Shown: piece after piece, positions 37,554-60,505 of the stretch
Layout of the letters: each line of letters starts with the position of its first letter
Position numbering within the stretch: the stretch's first letter is position 1
NCBI GenBank assembly: GCA_030144725.1
Contig: JASKMD010000026.1
Coordinates: 3,899,889 to 3,963,888 of the forward strand
DNA length: 64,000 bases
Direction of reading: 5' to 3'
Origin: Haematococcus lacustris
Lineage: Eukaryota > Chlorophyta > Chlorophyceae > Chlamydomonadales > Haematococcaceae
Position numbers and translations under genes: made by a program
Notes under the pieces: generated by a model
Told to the model about the DNA's origin: nothing
What the model saw: the letters and a program-made list of their open reading frames with translations, nothing else
Databases searched by the model: none

Positions 37554-40101
37554 TGAGTCGTCTCCTTGACCATTTGAGCTTGCAAGGCGAGCGGCCAGAT
37601 CCTCAGCACTCCTCATTTGGTCTGGCAGCAGAGCTCCGTGCTTGTCTCGGAAATTGGGGTCGATGACAGCGGCCAAGCACAGTGCAGGATGGTGGCCATA
37701 GAGCATGCGTTGAGCCCATGCCTGCTCTAGATCAAATGCATCATCTTGGAATGCTGGTGGGCATGACCTGCACACATCATGCACATAGCATGCACACATC
37801 ATGCACACATCATGGTGGGCATGACCCACACACATCATGCACACATCTTGGAATGCACAACATGTCTTGGAACACATCATGCATCATCTTGGAATGCAGG
37901 TGATGTGATTACCTGGTAACCTTGTCCAACTTGTCTTCAACTGCCATAAGCCCAAAGTGCACATGGGCAAGATTAGCAGCATCAGCCTGGAGGGCTTCCA
38001 CTAGCTTGGCAGCAGGCGCTAGGGTGTCAACAATCCACTCATTCTTCTCCCAGAAGTCAGGGTTCAGCACCAAGGCGATGACGTTGCGTGACCGGGCATC
38101 ATTGCCTAATGAGTCAGAGATAGCCACACTCCTCAGCGCCTACATCAGCAGGAACAACGACAACACAAACTAGCAACATACAACGACAACAACAACAACA
38201 CAAACTAGCAACAATGATTAGTGTGACACAGGAGGGTGAGGGTGAGGGTGAGGGTCAGGGTCAGGGTGAAGGTGATTGGGACCCATGTGCTATGGCTTAC
38301 CGACTTGTTGTGTTGAACACTGCACAACATGTCTTGTAGGCTGGCAAAGCGTGTTTGAGACATTTGCACCAACTCCACTTGCTTGACAGATACAGTTGTT
38401 GCCGCCGTTGTTGTTGCCGCGGCTGCTGCTGTGGCAGCCCTGTGCTGCAGCAGCAGCTCGCGTGGAAGCTGCAGGTGGAGGAAGTAATGGACGACCTCCT
38501 TGACCTGGTCAATGTGCTGGCGGAAGGATGGTAGCTCTGTCACCTCTGCTGGAGCAACATCATGAGCATGGCAACATCATAAGGATGTGCTCAGTTTGAG
38601 AGAGGTGGGAGGGATGAGGGACAGTGGTGGTGAGAGGTGGTGGTGGGTTTGAGAGGTGGTGGTGGTGGGGTGGGGTGGGGTGGGGTGGGGTGGGGTGGGG
38701 TGGGGTGGGGTGGGGTGGGGTGGGGTGGGGTGGGGTGGGGTGGGGTGGGGTGGGGTGGGGTGGGGTGGGGTGGGGTGGGGTGGGGTGGGGTGGGGTGGGG
38801 TGGGGTGGGGTGGGGTGGGGTGGGGTGGGGTGGGGTGGGGTGGGGTGGGGTGGGGTGGGGTGGGGTGGGTAGTGGGAGGGGAGGTGGTGGTGGTACTTAC
38901 TAGTGAAGAATAGGCTTATGATATGTGCATGGCAGCCCAAGCACAGGATAAGAGGCCGCATTGTCTCAAGCAGCTGCCACAGTCTGCGCATGGATGAGGG
39001 CGTGTCCGTCACTAGGGCGCACACGCTGTTGTCCTACACCCCGCATGACACACAAAGGCACACAAGGATAAGGCAACATGGGGGATGCAAAGCTGAGAGG
39101 GTTGCTACATGGAGCTCACCAAGCCATGCTTCTCGATGACGCCCAACACCTCCCCTAACATGAGCTCCGAGGTGGCACTGAGCCCGGCTGTGGAGATGAC
39201 GTCCAAGAAGACAGTTGCCTGGTTTGCCAACCCGGCGCACACACCGAGCAGATGAGCAGAGCCCAAGGACTTGGACCAGCCGTCAATGATGAGAGTGACA
39301 TAGCGGCACCTTGCCACCAGAGCCTTGACTTCTGTAAGGACTTTGACATACAGTCCAAGGAGCAGTGGCCCACTGAGCTGCACATGCAAACAACACATGC
39401 ACAACATGCACATGTACAACACATCCATGCACAACATGCGGATACATGCACAAATGCATGCACACATCCATACATGCACACATCCATCCATCATACATCC
39501 AAGTACACGTGCACACACTTACCTCCCACCGGGATGGCAGCTTCAGGTGAGGGAGCCACTTCTTAAAGAATGCCTGTGTAGTGGCATGCTCAACAAAGTG
39601 AAAGGACCAGTTGTTGTCAATGGCCAAACGCATGACATCCTCCCCAAACTGTTCCTGCTCGGTAAGCTCGACTGCCTGCTGTGTCACAGCTGGCTCTCCC
39701 TCTTGTCGTCGGGCAATGGCTGCTTTGACCTCCTTGCACCTCCCCGCGGCTTCCTGGGCTGCAGGACTGTCGAGAAATTGAGGGCATTTCAGTAAGTGAT
39801 TCTTTAAGCGCATGATGTTGTTCATCGACCTGTCCTCGCCGCAATGGAGGCAGTTTCCGCGGCCCTCTGCTGCAGCCCTCCACTGCGTTGTGATCCAACT
39901 GCTCCGCGGGCTGCTTGTGGCTGCACCTGCGGTTGTGCCTGCGGCTGTGTCGGCTGTGGTAGTGCGTCGCCTCTTCCCGTTAGGCTGTAGAGGGGTCGCA
40001 TTGCCTAACCCAATAACGTTGTGCTGTAGCACCCGTGGCAATGCCAGCGATGGGCCAGCGAAAGCTGCAACGCGGCCACGAGTCTGAAGGCCCTCAGCCA
40101 T
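37554..40101 (-). CDS. hAT transposase (BED finger, DUF659-type), C-terminus missing
   Basis: Exon 1 (40101 to about 39525) starts MAEGLQTRGRVAAF and has a BED-type finger (NCLHCGEDRS, then HLLKC), then WSFHFVEHATTQAFFKKWLP. Next exons encode CRYVTLIIDGWSKSLGSAHLLGV (about 39380-39118; first catalytic-Asp region), VCALVTDTPSSMRRLWQLLE and CLGCHAHIISLFF (about 39032-38900; second Asp and CxxH). Later exons carry QHIDQVKEVVHYF, RFASLQDML, NPDFWEKNEWIVDTLAPAAKLVEAL and PALCLAAVIDPNFRDK. These are in the order of DUF659/hAT transposases. The final hAT dimerisation domain is not found before the stop at about 37554, so the 3' part is lost or altered. One intron is (CCCCA)n. Exon borders are approximate. 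Confidence 0.82.
38660..38866. repeat. (GGGGT)n pentanucleotide array in a hAT intron
   Basis: About 41 units of GGGGT on the plus strand, within an intron of the minus-strand hAT transposase gene. Confidence 0.95.
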
Positions 40102-40435
40102 CGGGCTCTACTGGGTGCTGCCGGGTGCTGGGGGCTACCGGGATTTCATTTGTTGCAGTGAAACTTTCATTTGTTGCACGTGAAAGATTTCAGTGCAAAA
40201 TTTCATGAAATACATGAAATTTCACAACCCTGCCTGATGTTGTTGCATGTGTATAGCTTAGGTCAGTGATCACCTGATGTTGTTGCTTGTCGAGCTGATC
40301 AAAACTTAGTGTTGTTGCTTGTTAAGCTGATCAAGACCTTGACGTGGGGCTGCTTCGTCTTGATGAACACTGTCCACAGCTACCCGCAAGGACACATGTC
40401 AATGCTGAACTGTAAGATCCTACCGTATACCGTTA
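40102..40435. other. hAT 5' terminal region and flanking DNA
   Basis: It contains TTTCAT-rich subterminal sequence of the hAT (to 40232), then the flank with two copies of CCTGATGTTGTTGC and a LINE-like start of about 40.3 kb. No separate gene. Confidence 0.4.
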
Positions 40436-40439
40436 TCAT

Positions 40440-41120
40440 GGCCTTACCCAGCCCAGCCCCACCACCTCAGAGCAGTACGGACACCTCATCTTGACCCTAC
40501 CCTCCCGCCTATCACTCGAATACCTCGGGTGGCTCGCCAAGGAGGGCCTCAATGGGGTTGGTATACGCAAGCTGACGCGGCTAGTGCACAGTTCGTCAAC
40601 CATCACCCATCGCCTTGGCAGCAGCCTAATAGCAGTCTTCAGCATCTGACTGACAGGGCCACCCCTGCAGCCACTGGTGACCAATGCCATCAAAGCCAGC
40701 TGCCCCATACGCCAATGCCAGGACACGGTCTGGCCACAACCACTTGGCCTTCCTGGAGCTCTGCAGCCACATAGACACAAGACACATGGCACAGCTAGTA
40801 AGGTTTAGCTGAGTTAGGAGCTGGCCTATATTGGCTACTGCCTAGCTCCGGGCAGCAAAGAACAGGCGGCAGACTAAGAAGGGTGGCTCTGTGGCACGCA
40901 GGGGGTAGTGAGGGAGGCGGCAGGTAGCAGCCCAGCCGGGGAGAAGAAGGACGTTGTGGTGGGGCCCAGCAGGCCGGCCTAGATACCCTGGGTGTCCTGT
41001 GGTGTGTGCTTGTATCCGGTGGGAGGGTAGCAAGGGCACGCCCCGAGGCTACTCTCCCCCCTTAAATGCACGCCCGACGGCGAGGGCGTAGTCTTTCTTT
41101 CTTTCTTTCTTTGTGTGCTT
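40440..41120 (+). pseudogene. Second LINE, 3' fragment with hairpin tail
   Basis: In one frame the region reads YGHLILTLPSRLSLEYLGWL, KEGLNGVGIRKLTRLVHSSS and HRLGSSLIAVF, then a stop near 40650. The wording resembles the post-RT region of non-LTR elements, but I recognise no catalytic motif. The segment is followed at 41030-41120 by the same hairpin module as the large LINE (TGCACGCCCGACGGCGAGGGCGTAGTC) and a (TTTC)n tail, so it is most simply a 5'-truncated LINE. 40660-41030 shows nothing else. Confidence 0.55.
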
Positions 41121-41607
41121 GCTAGCCCGGGTTTCTTACCCACGCCTTTGCCCTCCCCCAACCCCTCCCACTTAGTTGCAGCCAGCCCCCCCTCTGCCCA
41201 CTTGGCCCCAGCCCCCCGCTGCCCACTCGCTCCCAACCCCAGCCGCACCAGCTGGCCCTTGACCAGGGAAGTGTACCTCGACCAATATTAAGAGGCTAGG
41301 ATACACTGGCGTTTGGTTGAACTGGCATTGTCCTGTCAGGAGTGCCGACATCGTCATTCGTACGTTGAGCTAAACAGCAAGGGTCGGGCCTGCTTTAGAG
41401 CACATGTCTAGCACAGGAATGTGAGTCACAATCACCATCAGCGGCACCCTTGACTACAAAATGCACTCCAGACCTACATGCAACCGACCTCTGGCCAGTG
41501 CATGGCGCTGCGCAACCGATACAACTTTAGTAGTGGCGTTTTCACGCGTTTAAAAACGTTAGCAGCCCTATCCTTAAAACGTTTAGTACGAGGCCCTTGC
41601 TGAACTA

Positions 41608-41765
41608 AGAGCCACACACCCAAAAAGTGCATCTCTGTTTACAGCCCCCTAAGCAACTAACAGCCACAAACCTAAAAAGTGCATCTCTGTTTACAACCCC
41701 CTAAGCAACTAACAGCCACAAACCTAAAATGCGCATCTCTGCAACTAACAGCCACAAAACAAATA
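41608..41765. repeat. 52-bp tandem repeat
   Basis: Three copies, the last incomplete, of a unit containing AAGTGCATCTCTGTTTACA and CTAAGCAACTAACAGCCACA. No gene in 41121-41930. Confidence 0.85.
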
Positions 41766-41929
41766 GTGCAACGCTACTAGCACACGTTTTTTCAGCCAAG
41801 AGCTACCACGATCTCTCCACCCAGGCATGCCTCAAGCTAATCTTGCGCGTCCCCAGTCCTGCGCATCTGCAAACCAACCGCACGGAGCAAAGCAGTCATA
41901 CGCAATGGTGGACACACCAGGCACATGTA

Positions 41930-42560
41930 GTGCAGCCAAGCATCGTGGGGGAGCCGCAGGCTGGCAGAGTTGCAAACAGAACCATGCCACCACCACCATT
42001 TGCCACACCTGAAGCAAATTATGCCATCCACCGTCCTGCCCATCCCACCGCCACCACAGCCCTCCCATCCCTTCTCAGCCCACCAGTTTTAGTACCCAAT
42101 GCATTATCGCCCATCCCACCTGCTCCAGCACGCCGTCACCGTCTGCTCTAGCTGCCACTGTGCCTGGCAAGCCATCAGCTCAGTGCCACACAAAGCGTCC
42201 CTGGCGCCCAGCTCAAAACGCACACACACATCGTTGTCTCCCTGTACATGGAAAACACCCAAAGCAACCAAGCACAATGGGGGAGCCGTGCGTCGACAGA
42301 GCTTTACAGGGCAAACATCATCAAGCACCAAGGAGGCAAGTGTATGTTGACCCACGCCTACAACAAATTGTGCCATTCACCGTCCTGCCCATCATCAAGC
42401 ACCCTTTGCTTTACTGTCCATCCCACCTGCTCCAACGCACCGTCACCGTCTCCTCAAGCTGCCACAGTGCCTTGTGTGCCATCATTTCCGTGCCCTACAC
42501 GTCTCCCTGCACCGCTTCACACACCACACGGAAACACACGAAGCAGCAGCTTAGGTAGAC
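41930..42560. repeat. Diverged tandem duplication of about 320 bp
   Basis: Blocks of copy 1 (ATCGTGGGGGAGCCGCAGG; CATCCACCGTCCTGCCCATC; GTCACCGTCTGCTCTAGCTGCCAC) recur in copy 2 about 300-320 bp downstream with substitutions. No conserved ORF spans the two copies, so it looks noncoding. Confidence 0.65.
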
Positions 42561-42761
42561 GCCACGTTAGCACGGGTGGTGATGGCAAGAGCTGCTACAA
42601 CCACATACAGCCACTCCCAGCCTGCGAAAACTGGAAAACGAGTGAAACGCACCTGAAAGCAAGGCTTGAGCTTGAGCTATTGTAGCGTTGGCAAAACCAC
42701 GCAGGAATCACAGTCGGAAAGTCTACGGCAGCCTGAATACGTACACCGACCGAAGATGGGC

Positions 42762-42947
42762 CTACAAGCAAGGATAGGAAGCAAATGGCAAGCAAAAACA
42801 GCGCCATTTGCAGCATGACCGGGGCACAAAGGGGCAAGGAAGGTGAGAGGCACAACTCCTCGTCGGAGGAAAATGATCGTCGCCATCGCGGTCTTCTTCG
42901 TCGTAGTCATATGCAGGCGGGATGAGGCCAACAATGGCTTCGGACAT
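42762..42947 (-). CDS. Hypothetical small ORF or first exon
   Basis: Starts MSEAIVGLIPPAYDYDEEDRDGDDHFPP; the second half is Cys-rich and less protein-like. It may be the first exon of a minus-strand gene, but no downstream exon is recognised. Low support. Confidence 0.15.
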   Translation of the reverse strand: MSEAIVGLIPPAYDYDEEDRDGDDHFPPTRSCASHLPCPFVPRSCCKWRCFCLPFASYPCL

Positions 42948-43050
42948 AGAACGAAAATAGAGATGCAGTACGGGAAGAGATGCGGGACGGTCAACTTTAC
43001 AAATGTCACACCAAATGTGAGAGACGGAGCCAGAGCGGCTTCGCCGCGCT

Positions 43051-43148
43051 AAATGAAGCTCGAACGCTTTGAAAACGCCACTACCTCTCGACCTCAGCTA
43101 AATGAAGCTCGATCGCTTTGAAAACGCCACTACCTCTCGACCTCAGCC
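43051..43148. repeat. Two-copy 49-bp tandem repeat
   Basis: AAATGAAGCTCGAACG...CTCGACCTCAGCT at 43051-43099, repeated at 43100-43148 with one A/T change and a changed last base. Confidence 0.95.
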
Positions 43149-43181
43149 AGCGGCCGCGTCGCTACGCTCCGCGGCCGCTGG
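43147..43181. repeat. Perfect 11-bp stem hairpin
   Basis: CCAGCGGCCGC and GCGGCCGCTGG flank a 13-nt loop. It directly abuts the 49-bp tandem repeat. Confidence 0.9.
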
Positions 43182-43388
43182 CTTCGGTCTCGAGCTGTTT
43201 AGCGCCGGTGCTCGGCCTCGCGTGTTTAAACCCTTTAGCACTGGCGGTTTTGTCGTTATCTACTACTTATTGTTAACTTAACATCCAGGCGATCTGGTGT
43301 GACCATCATCAGAACGATCATCACACTACCAGCTCACCCTCGTCTTAATCCTGGCATCGTGTAGGATCAGCACCTCCTCTCCCTTGGG

Positions 43389-43838
43389 CAGTGATGGGTA
43401 ATACAAGATACGTGTATCGATACCGATACGTATTTTTTGTATAATACAATAATACACGTATCGTATTAAAATATACAAGTGCCGGCCGGCAAGTTGCGTG
43501 GATGCCTTCGAAGCAGCTGCTGGTTGCAGCCACAACCAGAGTCCGCGCTAAAGCAATGCCGCGCGGGGCTAAAGCCATCGGCTTGCTCCCGGAGCAGCCG
43601 GTCGCATGTGCCGGACTGCATGCAAGAACATCAGAGTGGGAGGCCCTGACTTTCCGACGTCGCCGTCCTGCCCAGACATTAAGGAAAGGCTGGGGGACTG
43701 GCAGCGCTGCTCCCAGCTGCTCCTTTCCCGCGTGACATGTTGCCTCTGTATCGCTGTATTGTATCGATACAAAAAATACACGTTTTTTCTTGTACTTTCT
43801 TGTATTTCCTGTATCGATACACGTATTACCCATCACTG
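43389..43838. mobile_element. hAT-type MITE with 8-bp TSD
   Basis: Termini CAGTGATGGGTAATAC and GTATTACCCATCACTG form a TIR. The TSD CCCTTGGG is at 43381-43388 and 43839-43846. Subterminal ATACGTGTATCGATAC blocks are AT-rich compared with the surroundings. The 450-bp interior has no transposase. Confidence 0.93.
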
Positions 43839-43846
43839 CCCTTGGG

Positions 43847-44636
43847 CACAGCAGCACTGCAGGTCCTCATGCCCGTCTTTCTCCTTCCTGCTCCAAAGGC
43901 TGCCTGTCTACGGTGTACACAACCACCATGGCTCAGTCCCTGGTCCCTGATTTAGGCAACACTTGCCAGCCACCATGAGCAAACTACATGAACAAACCAC
44001 CACAAACAAAAAAGATGTAACAACAATCCACAAAGCAAGAGTTCAATGCTATGTGCTACCTAGAGAGTAACATTGTTGCTTTAGTGCTGCACATGCTTGC
44101 CTTTGAATCACCACCGTGCTGCTTGTCTAGTGTCAGCCAGCACTGTGATGCCCACTCCCAGCCAGCATCATGAATGTGAAGCGTCAGCTTGAAACCCAGT
44201 GTCACAACCATGCTGTTGCTCTACAGCCATGCTGGTGCTAATCCTGGTGCTCACCTTTTTGAACTTGTGTACACGCTTCCCGGTGCTGGTCACATCACAA
44301 CCATGCTGTTGCTCTAGCGCCAAGCTGCAGTTTCCTACCTACACCCCACCACTGCCATGACTGTGAACCGCTGGCCTGCATCTCTCAGCAGCCAGCCTTG
44401 CACCCCTATGTAGATGCAGTCATGCATAGTGGCAGCACACTGATCTAAAGCTGGGCATAATGGCAGGTGAAGGCTCTGCATGATTAGCTACAATGAGTAG
44501 TAATACAAAACACCATCAACAGTCAGATACTGGCCTGCTGTGAGACAGCATGGTAACTGCACCTCTTTCATCTTCTCTTGCTCGCACCTTGTCCGCCACT
44601 ATTTTCCACCATCGAGGGTGCGGCGCACCAAACACA
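43847..44636. other. Intergenic region
   Basis: No gene, TIR or repeat recognised. It may contain the 3' end of the minus-strand NTPase gene. Confidence 0.35.
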
Positions 44637-56786
<12,150 letters not shown>

Positions 56787-57173
56787 CTGTGGCGAGGCGA
56801 CCAGAACCGCAGGTGATAAGAGCCAAGCCTTGAGGGGTCAAAGCACCGGCGTAGGTCGCCGCCCTCTCACCATCGCTTGTGATGCGATGCGGGCTACATG
56901 CCTGAACTGCCAACATGTGCTGCGGAGCTAGCCCGATGTTTCAGCATGCTGCGACAGAGGAGCACTAGTGCGGCGTGTCGCGCTCGCCACCAAAGGGAGC
57001 GCAGCAGATGCAGCTATGGACACGTCACAGGACATGTCGGCATGGGGCGGCGGCAATCTTGATGAGGCTGCCAATTCTGGCTACTGGGCTTGTCCCCACG
57101 GAGCTAGGTATTGTACAAGCGCGGAGTACAGCCCATGTTTGCAGCTGCAGCAAGCGGTGTGTGGATAGCTTAC
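56787..57173. other. Presumed 5' flank of the NTPase gene
   Basis: It may contain the first exon and promoter. A splice acceptor (CCACAG) precedes the 56786 exon, but the upstream exon could not be fixed in phase. Confidence 0.35.
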
Positions 57174-57740
57174 GGTCACCCCCATGGCTCAAGAGATAAA
57201 AACTTTCTCATTTCTGCTTTGGCGCGATGAGCTGCTAATGGCCTGACTAGAGTGCAGCCAGCCCAAACGGTTTGCCGGTTGGCTGGCCCCCAACCCGCGA
57301 CGTGTTCTGGCGCCACGCAGACCATCCAAACTTCAGTTCAAATTCAAGTCACCCCCACACATTAGGACATGAAACGGCCCACACATTAGGACAAGACGCG
57401 TTAGGACCACACAAGGAGCCGCGCAGAACTGTCAGTTCATCATTTGACGTCCTGGTTAGACAGTAAACTTTCCGAGTTCAACTAATCGAACCCGTCCATG
57501 CCGCTGGGCCGCTGTGCGCGATAGGTGTTCGCTGATCACAGCCCCATTAAGCAGGCCATTTCTGGCGCAACGCGACCCGATCTCCCAGCACCCCCGCCCG
57601 CCCCGGCACAGGTGCACATCAGCCCGAGCAGCCCGCTAGCTTCGCTTTGATGAGCTGCACCGCCCTGCGTAGGAATCGTTGTAAAACTCGTAAAGATCAG
57701 TCAGATTATATCAGTGGGTCCGCCAATGGCGGGGTTGACC
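57174..57740. mobile_element. MITE of the 4-bp-TSD family
   Basis: It starts GGTCACCCCCATGGCTCAAG and ends CCGCCAATGGCGGGGTTGACC. Both ends align, in reverse orientation, with the two ends of the 9779-13412 element: left part with 13.24-13.41 kb (GGTTTGCCGGTTGGCTGGCCCCCAAC), right part with 9.78-10.02 kb (GGGCTGTGATCAGCGAA). The coding middle is absent. No exact TSD is visible. Confidence 0.82.
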
Positions 57741-58440
57741 AATACTGTTGTTGGCAACAGCAGTAGCTAAAACTTTTGCATAAACGGGCACGTGCCGTTT
57801 CGTCATGGGGCTACATCTATGCAGCTATAGATATTTCTCAACTTAGGCCCTGGCCCATGGTCGCAGTCGGATTCACATTTTGTCAGCCACACGCGCCCAT
57901 TTTTGCGGCTACGCAGTGAAGCCAATGCCAAGTGTTATTACTTGCAGCTAACTCAGCAGGACGGCCTACGACATGTGTTCGGCAAAAGTTCGCGACTCGA
58001 CCACGGGGCTAGGTGGGGCTCAAAGCAGGACCTCAGGTCTTCTAGCTATGACCCAAACAAGCTTGGCATCGAGGGGACTAGACCTATGCAGCAAGCGGGT
58101 GAAAAAATCGCGGCACGCGGTGGCTTGGTTGGCCCATGCTGGCCCATTCGAACATTTTCTCAGGGGTGTCACAGCTGACTTAGGGTCTGAGCATTTGCAA
58201 CAAACTCAACAATCGTCCTCAATAGACCAGCTTGATACGCGTGCCTGAGAGCCTGTATTGAGGACAATACCTCGGCTGTGCGTACGTCAGCCCACATCAC
58301 ACCACAGTCGGTCAACATCGGCCATGATGGCCCGGAAGTTCGGTGAATTCGAAGCTGTTCTATCAAAATCAGTACCCCGAATTGTCCTCAGTTTTCCTTG
58401 AAAGGATGTGGTTTCTTATAAAATTTGTATCCCACCAACG
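57741..58440. other. Intergenic
   Basis: No gene recognised. Confidence 0.3.
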
Positions 58441-58634
58441 CCTACTGCTGGCAGCTGCGCCCCCTCCCCCTCAACCCAGGCCAGCGCAGCAAGCTCAGCC
58501 CAACCCAGCCCAGTCACCGCCAACCAACCCTGCACAGAGAGTGCTGCTGCCACTCGTGTTGTGCCCATGGCAGCAGGCCCCCCCCCACACACACACACAC
58601 CGCCCAGCCGCCGCTGTTGCCCTGCTGTGGCTGT

Positions 58635-58669
<35 letters not shown>

Positions 58670-59053
58670 AGTGCAGATTAGATGAGCAGCGAGCAGCGGC
58701 AGCAGCTATCAGTGCAGCAGCAGTGGCTGCTACGCTTAAGGCAGCTGGGCGCCTCAGAGACGGCAGCCCTGGGTGGGGGTAGGGCAGGGGCAAAGGCCAG
58801 TGATGTGGCCTGGGCAAGGGGCAGGGGTGGGGGCGGGGCCCGGGGCAGGGGAAGGGGTGGGGGGAGAGGGAGAGGGATGGGCAGCCCCACCCCAGCAAGC
58901 CCTGCCTCACTATGTCCCGCAAAGGGGCAGAGTGGCAAGGCGCTCTCCCCGCGTCTGGTGTGGGACTTGCGCTTGCACCGGCAGCAGCAACAGCAGCCAC
59001 AGCCCCTCAGCACCAACCCCCAGGCCGCAATACTCAGGAGGAGGGTGCAGCAT
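58441..59053 (+). other. Low-complexity region with (CTG)n
   Basis: It contains (CAC)n at 58587-58602, (CTG)n at 58641-58668 and a Gly/Arg-rich GGGGCAGGGG stretch at 58800-58880. An ORF from 58682 (MSSEQRQQLSVQQQWLLRLRQLG) is partly protein-like, but I cannot assign it. Confidence 0.35.
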
Positions 59054-59186
59054 GCCTGAGGCTGATGTGGAGCACATGCATGATGATGTGGAGGGGTGCA
59101 GGGCGATGCACCGCATGATGTTCACACCTGACAGGGAGCAGCCTGAATGGGCCATGGCTGCTTGTGCATGCAGCACGTCTGGCTGA
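59054..59186 (+). pseudogene. Transposase fragment of the 4-bp-TSD family
   Basis: CSMPEADVEHMHDDVEGCRA and MHRMMFTPDREQPEWAMAACAC match the 10373-12795 transposase with a handful of substitutions. It is an isolated fragment without TIRs. Confidence 0.85.
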
Positions 59187-59550
59187 GACAAACGACCGTG
59201 ATTATATGTCGTAGTCGTCGTAGAAGCACGACGCACCCAGAAGGCTGGCACAATAGGCCACCCGTGCAGCGCAGCTGTTCACGCGGGTGCCCGTGAAAAA
59301 AGGCGGTAACGCGGGGAGCCACGCCCAGGCTAGGCTGGGTGCTTCACATCGTTCAACTATGCGGGGACGGGGACGCAATACGGGACAGCTCAAGGGACAT
59401 GACCGGAGTATTTCCGGCACACTCCTCTCTCACTCGTTTCGCCGCGGTTACGCTGGGCAGTTTGGCTATGGGTGCGAGCTCTGGGAGCCGCAATGTGAGA
59501 CGAAATTAAAGCAGCCCGGCCTTGCAGGGTCTCAACAAGGGTTTGGGGCC

Positions 59551-60474
59551 ATGGCCTCCCGCACGGTCGGGGCCTGGCAGCTGGAGCAGCAAATAGGCGT
59601 GGGTTCTTTCGCCACCGTGTGGCGAGCTGTTTGCCAGTCAACAGGCGCCCTCGTGGCTATCAAGGAAATCCACACGGACAAGCTGAACAGCAAGCTGCAC
59701 GCGAGCCTAGCCTCCGAGATTTCGGTACTGCAGCGTACCGCACACAAAAACATTGTGGGCCTGGTGGAGTTGCTACAGGTCAGCATGCCCAGCCGCTCAC
59801 CTCATCCCCATGCAACGATGCGGCCGTCAATGGCGGCTGCATAACTAAGCCCCTTGTTTACCTACTTGTGGCAGCTGTGGACAGCACTCTGTGCTTTACA
59901 TGGTGCCCAACATTTCCAGCCTGAGCAGTCAGAACCACCTCATGGCGTTTTTACTGCTGTGCCAGCAGCCGTAGCTTCATCTCCTAATGGCTTCGGGTCC
60001 ATGTAGTGGCTGTTAGTTGTAGCTTCATCTCCTATTTCCCTGGGTGCCCATGAAGTGACTGTCAGCTGTTCAGTTATCAGCCACAATTTGCAGTCAGTTA
60101 CTCACATTGCAGCCAGCGCTGCTGCAGCGCACCCCAGCAGTCACAGTGTGAGAGTGCAAGCAGCACTGTGCCCTGGCGCTGCAGGAGCCTGGACGCATCT
60201 TCCTAGTGCTGGAATATTGGTGAGAGGCTGGCAGACATCCAGTAGGCGGGTGGGCAGGCAGTTGGGGTACAGAGATGATCAGCAGGCAGAGCGACCCGGT
60301 GGGCAGCCAGCTCGGCAGCAGGGCGGACAAGTCGACTGGGCCCACAAAGGGGCAGCCACCAGGCGAGAAGGCAACAAGGCCAGCAGGCAGGTAGGCAGGT
60401 GGGCAGGCAGGTAGGCAGGCAGGTAGGTGGGCAGGCAGGTAGTCATTGGGTGAGGCTTAATCAGGCACCAGCAG

Positions 60475-60505
<31 letters not shown>

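Larger units (their letters stand above)
37531..40232 (-). mobile_element. hAT element, one terminus recognised
   Basis: The sequence ending at 40232 reads, as complement, CAGGGTTGTGAAATTTCATG, a hAT-type terminus upstream of the transposase start. CCTGATGT follows at 40233-40240; CCTGATGA occurs at 37531-37538. No matching left TIR is visible next to the latter, so the left end is probably deleted. Confidence 0.6.

Noticed and set aside
42843..43052. Small plus-strand ORF beginning MRGTTPRRRKMIVAIAVFFVVVICRR
   Set aside because: It has a hydrophobic stretch, but there is no promoter, homology or splice support, and it overlaps an equally weak minus ORF.
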